Source: Akkermansiaceae bacterium
GTDB lineage: Bacteria; Verrucomicrobiota; Verrucomicrobiia; Verrucomicrobiales; Akkermansiaceae
NCBI GenBank assembly: GCA_903906515.1
Contig: CAIVKO010000065.1
Location: 62,001-126,000 of the forward strand
DNA length: 64,000 nt
Direction of reading: 5' to 3'
Positions 1 to 6,360 of the stretch are shown here, one piece after another (positions within the stretch are counted from its first letter, which is position 1; every line of letters starts with the position of its first letter). Both the position numbers and the translations under genes were made by a program. Below the pieces are notes generated by a model. That model did not search any database, was not told the DNA's origin, and saw only the letters and a list, made by a program, of their open reading frames with translations.

Positions 1-44
1 AACCCGATCTTGCCCAGCTCCACAGTGGGATTATACTGGCGACC

Positions 45-266
45 GTGATTCAGCCTGAAAAAGACCGCTCGCACTGGACGATTCGCAAGTTTTCCTCACA
101 TGAGGAACTCCGGTGTCAACAGGTCAGAGACTGGCAGGCCATGAGTGGAAAGAGAAGACGCGAGGCGGCTTGGGAGCTCGTGGTCGATTACTGGGTAGGC
201 ATGAAAGGAAAACACCCCGATGAACTCCGACTTCAAAGATCTGTTGCGCATATTGTCCGAATGTGA
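45..266 (+). CDS. Small partner protein of a nucleotidyltransferase (putative antitoxin), 5' end uncertain
   Basis: 73 aa from a GTG start. The frame is open to the first base of the window, so the true start may lie upstream and the gene may be 5'-partial. Its 3' end overlaps the following nucleotidyltransferase gene by 47 nt, which suggests translational coupling. The layout (FSSHEEL, then an R/W-rich helix, then a C-terminal KGKHPDELRLQR) resembles, from memory, small helical proteins encoded just upstream of single-domain nucleotidyltransferases, a common toxin-antitoxin-like pair. Antitoxin or chaperone function is inference from the overlap. No catalytic motif is visible. Confidence 0.55.
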   Translation: MIQPEKDRSHWTIRKFSSHEELRCQQVRDWQAMSGKRRREAAWELVVDYWVGMKGKHPDELRLQRSVAHIVRM

Positions 267-660
267 GGTTCACTTTTTGGTGGTAGGCGGCTACGCGGTG
301 ATCCATCACTCCCAACCCCGCTACACCAAAGACCTCGATATTTGGATTGAGCCCAGTCCCGAGAACGCCAAAAAACTGATGAGGGCGTTCCGAATTTTCG
401 GTGTTCCGATGCTCAATTTGTCTCCGGAAGATTTTACCACACCCGGCACCCAGCTCAGTCTTGGAGTCGCACCCTGTGAAATCGATTTTCTCACGACCAT
501 TCCCGGTTTGGATTTTGAAACCGCATGGCTAAACCGGGTCATCTCGGAAGAGGAAGATTTTTCCATCCCCTACCTCGGCAAATCCGACCTCATCCTCGCC
601 AAACAAACCGCAGGACGCCTGCAGGACCTCGCCGATATCGAAGAACTCCGCCGCGTTTGA
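220..660 (+). CDS. Minimal nucleotidyltransferase (AbiEii/DUF6036-like toxin-type)
   Basis: 146 aa. The protein starts as a pol-beta-type nucleotidyltransferase: VVGGYAVIHH (about residues 21-30) is the G-G/S motif, DLDIW (about 39-43) carries the paired metal-binding aspartates, and EIDFL (about 88-92) supplies the third carboxylate. Such proteins transfer a nucleotide to RNA, tRNA or protein, and several are toxins of TA pairs. The target cannot be read here. The ATG lies inside the preceding small gene, with a weak AAAGGAA about 10 nt upstream. Length fits a stand-alone catalytic domain without the long C-terminus of AbiEii. Confident as a nucleotidyltransferase fold; toxin role is inferred from the pairing. 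Confidence 0.75.
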   Translation: MNSDFKDLLRILSECEVHFLVVGGYAVIHHSQPRYTKDLDIWIEPSPENAKKLMRAFRIFGVPMLNLSPEDFTTPGTQLSLGVAPCEIDFLTTIPGLDFETAWLNRVISEEEDFSIPYLGKSDLILAKQTAGRLQDLADIEELRRV

Positions 661-738
661 AGGCCGATGAGCCATCTTGTCACGATCTCAGCTTTTGCCT
701 CGCCACCGCGCCGTCGTCCCGCTTGACTCCGCGCGCCG

Positions 739-2742
739 ATGGCTTCCTCGTTTTCTTTCGACTCCCTGAATCAAGCCCAGCGCCAAGCGGTTGGCGCGCT
801 GGACGGTCCTGTCATGATCCTGGCCGGCGCAGGCACCGGCAAAACCCGCACCGTCACCTGCCGGATCGCCCACATGCTGGAGAAAAAGATCCCGCCTGCG
901 GAAATACTCGCCGTCACCTTCACCAACAAGGCCGCTTCCGAAATGCGTGAACGGATCGGCGGCATGGTCAGCAAAAAGGCCGCCGGAGAAATGACCGTCT
1001 GCACGTTCCATTCTCTCTGCGTCCGTCTGTTGCGCGGTGGCATCGACAAACTCGGTTACAAGAAAAACTTCTCGATCTGTTCACACTCGGACCAGGTTGG
1101 CCTGATGAAACAACTCCTCGTCCGCATGGGCGGATCCTCGGAAAAGGTGAAACCGGAAACCGTGCTCGGTGCGATCTCGAACGCGAAAAACAAGGGCATC
1201 GATCCCGCCACGCTCGATGACGATTATTTCGCCAATCTCTCCGTGGCCTATCAGAACGAACTCCGCGCCCAGAATGCCGTGGATTTCGACGACCTCCTTC
1301 TTTTCGGCGAGAAAATCCTGCGTGAGCACGATGACGTCCGGGACATGTTTCGCCAGCGTTTCACCCGCGTGACCGTGGACGAGTTCCAGGACACAAACGC
1401 GCTCCAGATGCAGCTTCTCCAGCAGCTCGTCGGTCCGCCTTATCATGTTTGTGTCGTCGGCGATGATGACCAGTCGATCTACGGTTGGCGCGGCGCGGAG
1501 GTGGCGAACATCTTGGAATTCGAGCGCTTTTTCGATAATCCGAAGATCATCCGGTTGGAAGAAAACTATCGATCCACCCACGCCGTTCTTCACACCGCGA
1601 ACAGCCTGATCAAACACAACCGCGGACGCCGCGAGAAAATCCTCCGTTCCACCCGCAAAGGCGGCGACCCCGTTCGCATCGTGGCCATGCCTGGTGATGA
1701 CGAGGAGGCCGAGTTCATCGCCGAAGAAATCCTCGCCGGTAAAGGCGCGGTCGGCCGCAACTGGGAGGATTTTGCCGTGCTTTTCCGCACCAACGGCCAG
1801 AGCCGCAAACTCGAACTCGCCCTGCGCGAGCGCAAGATCCCTTACCGCATGGTCGGCGCGCAGAGTTTTTACGACCGCCGCGAGGTCCGAGATGTTCTCG
1901 CCTACGCCCAGCTCCTCGCTTCGCCTGATGCCGATGTCCCACTGCTCCGCATCCTGAACGCACCTAACAGAGGTATCGGCCAATCCTCCGCCGTGCTCGC
2001 CACCGAGTGGAGCCGCGATCACCACGAATCAGTCTGGCAGGCGCTCTGCGACCCGAATTTCACCTACTCGCTCGGTGCAAAAACCCGCCACGCCATCGAA
2101 GAATTCGTCGCCCTGATCGCCGGTGCGAAGAACCGTATCGAACTCAACCACGAAAACCCGGCCGACGTCCTTCACGGCCTGATCAAGGAGATCGAATACC
2201 TGCCGTGGATCGAACGCGGCTGCAAAACCGACAACGAACGCCAGCAACGCGGCGAAGGCATCCAGATGGTCATCGACAGCCTGCGCGCCCACGCCGCCAA
2301 AGGCAAAAAACTCCAATCCTTCCTCGACGACAGCGCTCTAGCCTCCGATCGCGAGGACGACGATCTCGAAAAAAAACAAGGTGCCACCCTGATCACCTTG
2401 CATGCGTCGAAAGGCTTGGAGTTTCCCATCGTTTTCCTCGTCGGTCTGGAAGAAGGGTTTCTGCCCCACACCCGCAGCATCGCGGAGGGCACCAAGGACG
2501 AGGAGCGCCGCTTGCTCTACGTCGGCATCACCCGCGCACAGGACAATCTAACAATGACCTATTGCTCCAAGCGCATCAAATGGGGTCAGGAAACCGGTTG
2601 TCAGCCCAGCTCGTTCATCGGCGAGTTGGATGATGAGCACATCGACTTCACCACCTACGACGACATCCTCGGTGCCGAACCCAGTAGCGATGAGTTGGAC
2701 AATTTCTTCGGCAACCTCAAGGGGATGCTCAATGATATTTGA
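739..2742 (+). CDS. rep: ATP-dependent DNA helicase, Rep/UvrD family (SF1)
   Basis: 667 aa superfamily 1A 3'-5' DNA helicase acting at stalled forks or in repair. Motifs appear in order: Q-motif region LNQAQRQAV near residue 10, Walker A AGAGTGKT (about 29-36), DEFQDT Walker B (about 213), GDDDQSIYGWRG motif III (about 240), LEENYRS motif IV, LHASKGLEF motif V (about 553) and GITRAQ motif VI (about 595). Length (E. coli Rep is 673 aa) and the motif V-VI segment with EEGFLPH and DEERRLLYVGITRAQ are closer to Rep than to UvrD or PcrA, and there is no long C-terminal extension. It is intact and not tightly linked to the gene before it (78 nt gap). Confidence 0.92.
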   Translation: MASSFSFDSLNQAQRQAVGALDGPVMILAGAGTGKTRTVTCRIAHMLEKKIPPAEILAVTFTNKAASEMRERIGGMVSKKAAGEMTVCTFHSLCVRLLRGGIDKLGYKKNFSICSHSDQVGLMKQLLVRMGGSSEKVKPETVLGAISNAKNKGIDPATLDDDYFANLSVAYQNELRAQNAVDFDDLLLFGEKILREHDDVRDMFRQRFTRVTVDEFQDTNALQMQLLQQLVGPPYHVCVVGDDDQSIYGWRGAEVANILEFERFFDNPKIIRLEENYRSTHAVLHTANSLIKHNRGRREKILRSTRKGGDPVRIVAMPGDDEEAEFIAEEILAGKGAVGRNWEDFAVLFRTNGQSRKLELALRERKIPYRMVGAQSFYDRREVRDVLAYAQLLASPDADVPLLRILNAPNRGIGQSSAVLATEWSRDHHESVWQALCDPNFTYSLGAKTRHAIEEFVALIAGAKNRIELNHENPADVLHGLIKEIEYLPWIERGCKTDNERQQRGEGIQMVIDSLRAHAAKGKKLQSFLDDSALASDREDDDLEKKQGATLITLHASKGLEFPIVFLVGLEEGFLPHTRSIAEGTKDEERRLLYVGITRAQDNLTMTYCSKRIKWGQETGCQPSSFIGELDDEHIDFTTYDDILGAEPSSDELDNFFGNLKGMLNDI

Positions 2743-2992
2743 ATAAAAAGCATCAAGCGCCCTGATCCCATCGGGAAATGATTTGGGGTATTCCGGCAGT
2801 TGCGTGTCTTGGGTCTTGCGGGCCAAAGGTCAAATGCCATACCTGCCCATGGCAGCGCGATAGGAATGTTTTTATCCGTTAGGTGAAGGCTGAAGGCCGT
2901 TCCATCCAGTCCACCCCACCGTAGCCAGTCACGCGAGCTGAACTGTCACGTTTGTTTTTGGATGAAGCGGTGGCAGGAATCTGTCATCCTCT

Positions 2993-3310
2993 TCAGAATT
3001 TTAGCTTGGCGGGCTTTTGCGCGTCGCGATTGAGTTTGTCGCAGACGAGGCTGCAGAGGTCGAAGACCATCGGGTCGGCGATCTGGTAGCGCACTTGGGT
3101 GCCATGTTTCCGGCGGTTGACGATGCCGGCATCGTGCAACAACTTGAGTTGTTTGGAGATATTGGCCTGGCTGGTGGTCAGGCGCTCAACGATCTCTGAA
3201 ACACTCAGCTCTCCGGATTTTAACTCCTGAAGGATCGACAGACGCGTGGATTCCGCAAATGCACGAAATAAATTGGCCACACGTTCGAGTTGGGCGATGT
3301 CGAGTTTCAT
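2993..3310 (-). CDS. ArsR-family winged-helix transcriptional regulator
   Basis: 105 aa from ATG at 3310 (MKLDIAQLER); a TTG three codons upstream is less likely. Typical ArsR/SmtB layout: helical N-terminus with FRAFAESTRLSILQEL, recognition helix SQANISKQLKLLHDAG, and beta-wing RRKHGTQVRYQI. No CxC or clustered-histidine metal site is visible; the only cysteines are the two in the C-terminal helix (CSLVCDKL), so the effector is unknown. The gene is downstream of and co-directional with the ABC exporter/DUF1854 pair across an 80-nt gap that holds an imperfect palindrome, so autoregulation is plausible. Confidence 0.85.
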   Translation of the reverse strand: MKLDIAQLERVANLFRAFAESTRLSILQELKSGELSVSEIVERLTTSQANISKQLKLLHDAGIVNRRKHGTQVRYQIADPMVFDLCSLVCDKLNRDAQKPAKLKF

Positions 3311-3341
3311 CCGACGCAATTCTAAACCATCGGTTTCTTAT

Positions 3342-3359
3342 CACAAGTATAATCATGTG
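3342..3359. promoter_or_regulatory. Imperfect palindrome, candidate ArsR operator
   Basis: Two 9-bp half sites (CACAAGTAT and, on the other strand, CACATGATT) match at six of nine positions and are centred about 40 bp upstream of the ArsR start. Position and symmetry fit an autoregulatory operator. The assignment is inference. Confidence 0.35.
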
Positions 3360-3389
3360 GCTATACGGTGTTTTTTACGACCGGTAGTT

Positions 3390-3857
3390 TCAGAGGAAAC
3401 GATCAAGGATTTTCCGGCTGTTAGCATCAAGTGCCTGGGGATCGCGGATCAGGAACTGGATGCCACGGCTGTCCACGATGAGCAGGGTGGGGGCGGCGAG
3501 AAGGCGGATATCTTCCTCCGTCTTGAGGATGAGGTGGGTATCACCGTGGTCGGTTTCCACCTGCCAAGTGCTTGGGGTGGAGAATGAGGAGACGCTCTTG
3601 ACGCGGAGGATTTCGGGCATGAATCCGCTGATGGCCAGTTTGTTCATGACGATGGCGCGTAGTGGTTCCGCCAAGGAGTCCAGATTGGGAATCCATGCCA
3701 GTTCATGGCCGTCTTGGGCTAGCAAGGCAATGCTCTCTGTCGCAGCGGTGATGGGGAAGGCGCGGACTGCCTCGATGTTGACGTGTTCGGCCCCGTCCGC
3801 GTTGGTGAAGACGAGCTGTCCGAAGGTGTTGAGGTGGAGTTGGTAGTCGCCGTCCAT
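3390..3857 (-). CDS. DUF1854 family protein, partner of the adjacent ABC exporter
   Basis: 155 aa, starting 6 nt after the stop of the upstream ABC exporter gene, so almost certainly the same operon. The protein contains FPITAATESIALL and a C-terminal region ending LLIVDSRGIQFLIRDP, matching my memory of the DUF1854 family. These proteins are encoded beside a dedicated exporter-type ABC protein and the pair has been linked to cyanophycin metabolism in annotation resources. No signal peptide or membrane segment is visible. Biochemical function is unknown. No cyanophycin synthetase or cyanophycinase gene is present in this window, so that link cannot be tested here. Confidence 0.7.
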   Translation of the reverse strand: MDGDYQLHLNTFGQLVFTNADGAEHVNIEAVRAFPITAATESIALLAQDGHELAWIPNLDSLAEPLRAIVMNKLAISGFMPEILRVKSVSSFSTPSTWQVETDHGDTHLILKTEEDIRLLAAPTLLIVDSRGIQFLIRDPQALDANSRKILDRFL

Positions 3858-3863
3858 GGTAGG

Positions 3864-6173
3864 TCAGATTTCCTTGAGGGTGGGCAGATCCACAGGCTCG
3901 TCGTCATCCGTAGGGGGGGCTGCGGGCGGACCGTTGAAAAACGCGGTTTGTGCCTGATCGAGTCGGTAGTAGGCACCTTTGTTGGCCATCAACTCCTCAT
4001 GCCGGCCTTCCTCCACGATGCGACCGTGGTCGAACACCACGAGGCGGTCCGCGCGGCGCAGCGTGGAAAGCCGGTGGGCGATGGCCAGGGTGGTGCGGCC
4101 GCGGATCAGATTGTCGAGTGCGGCCTGGATCTCCAACTCGGTCTCGGTATCGACCGATGAGGTGGCCTCATCGAGAATGAGGATGCGCGGGTCGATGAGC
4201 AGGGCGCGGGCGATCGAGATGCGCTGGCGTTCGCCACCGGAGAGTGCTTGGCCGCGTTCGCCGACGAGCGAGTCATAGCCCTGCGGCAGGCGCAGGATGA
4301 ACTCATGGGCGTGGGCGGCGCGGGCGGCAGCGACGATTTCCTCACGGCTGGCGTCGGATTTGCCGTAGGCGATGTTTTCGGAAATCGTGCCGAAAAACAA
4401 AAATGGCTCCTGCAAGACGAGTCCGATGTTGCGACGGTATTCGGCCACCGGTAGCGAGCGGATGTCCACACCTTCGATGCGGATAGAGCCTTCCGCCACA
4501 TCATAAAACCGGCAGATCAGATTGACCAGCGTGCTCTTGCCGGATCCGCTATGCCCGACCAGTCCGATCATCTCGCCGGGATTGATGGTTAGATCGATGT
4601 CATGCAGGATGGCGCGGGTGCCGTAGCGGAAGCCGACTCCGCGCACCTCGATCGCGCCGCTGATCGCGGGCAGGTGCACCGGATGTGTGGGCTCGGGCAC
4701 ACTGGAAACCTGATCAAGGATATCGAAAATCCGTTTTGCTCCGGCGGCGGCCTTTTCGGTGACGGAAACGATGCGGCTCATCGAGCCGAGGCGTGAGTAG
4801 AAACGCCCGGTATAGGCTATGAAGGTCAGCAGCACGCCGGTCGTGATCTGGTTTTTCGAAACCAGCCAGATGCCGAATCCCCAGACGACGAGTTGGCCGA
4901 TCTCTGTGAAAACCGTGACTGTCGGGGTGAAGAGCGACCAGACCTTGTTGACGCGGTTGTTGACGGCGAGATTGCGCGCGTTGGCAACGCGGAAACGCCT
5001 GACCTCACGTTTTTCCTGGGCGAAGGCTTTGACCACGCGGATGCCGGGAATGGTGTCCGCCAACACGCTGGTAACCTCCGACCAGATTCGATAGACCTGC
5101 TCGAAACCGTTGCCCAGGCGGTTTCTTACGAGTTGGATCAACCACGCGATCACCGGTAGGGGTGCCAGTGTTACCAATGCCAGCCACGGATTGATCGAAA
5201 TCAGGATGGCCGCAGTCATCAGGATCATCAGCAGGTCGGTGAGGAAGTCTAGCAGATGAGAGGAAAGGAAGACACAGATGCGATCGCTGCCCGACGAGAT
5301 GCGGGCCATCAGGTCGCCGGTACGTTTACCTCCGAAGTATTCGAGCGAGAGTCCCTGAAGGTGTTCGTAAGTGGCGGTGCGGAGGTCGGATCCGATGCTC
5401 TCGCTGACGATGGCGAGGATGTAGGTTTTCGCCCAATCGAGCATCCACGCGAGCACCGCCGCACCTAACAATCCGCCGAGTAGCAAGGTCACCTTGTCGG
5501 GATCGATGGGTACACCGTTTTTGAAAGGAATGAGAACATCATCCGTGATCGGTCGGATCAGATAGGGCGGGACCAGGGTGGCTCCGGTGGCTAACAGGGT
5601 GAGTCCGAATCCGTAGGCCAGTGAGCGCCGGTATGGCCGGGCGAAACGCCAGAGGCGGAATAAGGTCCAGACCGATGGCCGGGTATGGACGGCGACAGCA
5701 CAGGAGGGACAATCATCGAGGCCCGCCGGGATCGGGGTTTCACAAATCGGGCAGAGAGCACCCGCCGGGGGGGGGGGCTCGCGGTTTTCCGTGACGGCTT
5801 TGATGTGTTCCTGAAACCGTTCGGTGAGCCGCCGGACAGCCGTATCCCGACCGAGGGTGTGGTGCCAGCGTGCCAGCAGGCGGTCGGCATCACTCAGTGC
5901 CAGCGTGCCCACGCCGGCGTGGTCGCGATGTTCCAACACGAGTCCGGGTCGAAGTTCCCACTGCCGCCATTCCCCGTCGAGGGATTTGGAAAGGATTTGG
6001 AATTCAGTGAGGATGACAACGCCGCTGTGGAAACGCAGCGATTCATCGAGATCGGTATCGAGGTAGGCGATGACGGAATCTTGATTGTTCTTGTGGGCGG
6101 CCATTTCACCCAACCACGGCTCGGGAAGAGTCGTGTGATCGGCAGGAGTGGGCAAGGGTGCGGACGGGGTCAT
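3864..6173 (-). CDS. ABC exporter (fused permease-ATPase) with N-terminal zinc-ribbon extension, DUF1854-associated
   Basis: 769 aa. Residues 1 to about 165 form a soluble extension of the kind seen in DUF1854-linked transporters; it ends in a proline run and a zinc ribbon (CPIC about 140, CPSC about 154). The six-helix exporter domain spans about 175-480. The nucleotide-binding domain (about 505-740) has Walker A GLVGHSGSGKST, Q-loop LVLQEPF, signature LSGGERQR, Walker B LILDEATSSVD and H-loop AHRLSTL, all intact. It should act as a homodimeric inner-membrane exporter; the substrate is unknown. DUF1854 follows 6 nt downstream. An 11-nt C tract lies in the linker before the zinc ribbon and could cause slippage. 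The frame is intact in this sequence. Confidence 0.88.
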   Translation of the reverse strand: MTPSAPLPTPADHTTLPEPWLGEMAAHKNNQDSVIAYLDTDLDESLRFHSGVVILTEFQILSKSLDGEWRQWELRPGLVLEHRDHAGVGTLALSDADRLLARWHHTLGRDTAVRRLTERFQEHIKAVTENREPPPPAGALCPICETPIPAGLDDCPSCAVAVHTRPSVWTLFRLWRFARPYRRSLAYGFGLTLLATGATLVPPYLIRPITDDVLIPFKNGVPIDPDKVTLLLGGLLGAAVLAWMLDWAKTYILAIVSESIGSDLRTATYEHLQGLSLEYFGGKRTGDLMARISSGSDRICVFLSSHLLDFLTDLLMILMTAAILISINPWLALVTLAPLPVIAWLIQLVRNRLGNGFEQVYRIWSEVTSVLADTIPGIRVVKAFAQEKREVRRFRVANARNLAVNNRVNKVWSLFTPTVTVFTEIGQLVVWGFGIWLVSKNQITTGVLLTFIAYTGRFYSRLGSMSRIVSVTEKAAAGAKRIFDILDQVSSVPEPTHPVHLPAISGAIEVRGVGFRYGTRAILHDIDLTINPGEMIGLVGHSGSGKSTLVNLICRFYDVAEGSIRIEGVDIRSLPVAEYRRNIGLVLQEPFLFFGTISENIAYGKSDASREEIVAAARAAHAHEFILRLPQGYDSLVGERGQALSGGERQRISIARALLIDPRILILDEATSSVDTETELEIQAALDNLIRGRTTLAIAHRLSTLRRADRLVVFDHGRIVEEGRHEELMANKGAYYRLDQAQTAFFNGPPAAPPTDDDEPVDLPTLKEI
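5767..5777. repeat. 11-nt G/C homopolymer inside the ABC exporter gene
   Basis: Eleven consecutive G on the plus strand (C in the coding strand), encoding the proline run just before the zinc ribbon. Tracts of this length are prone to slipped-strand mispairing; a one-base change would truncate the protein before its membrane domain. Confidence 0.9.
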
Positions 6174-6314
6174 CGATGAACGGCCTTCGGTTTACGCGGC
6201 AGGCACCAAAGGCAACGTGTCGCTCTCCGGCAGGGTTTTGGCGCATTCTGCCGGTCATGCAATACAAATGATCCATCGTTGTGGATGATAACCGATTTTA
6301 TGTCGGAATACCGC

Positions 6315-6340
6315 TTGACAGCTGGGGTGGTTGGTATCTT
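6315..6340 (+). promoter_or_regulatory. Possible promoter of the TPR/ExbB/ExbD cluster
   Basis: A perfect TTGACA at 6315-6320 precedes TATCTT at 6335-6340 in the divergent gap between the ABC exporter and the TPR gene. The 14-bp spacing is shorter than standard, so only the -35-like hexamer is persuasive. A purine-rich GGAAG lies 8 nt before the ATG at 6361. Confidence 0.3.
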
Positions 6341-6360
6341 AACTTTCGGAAGCTCACGGT

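Noticed and set aside
1081-2025. 314-codon minus-strand frame
   Set aside because: It is opposite the helicase motifs, with no domain and no start context.
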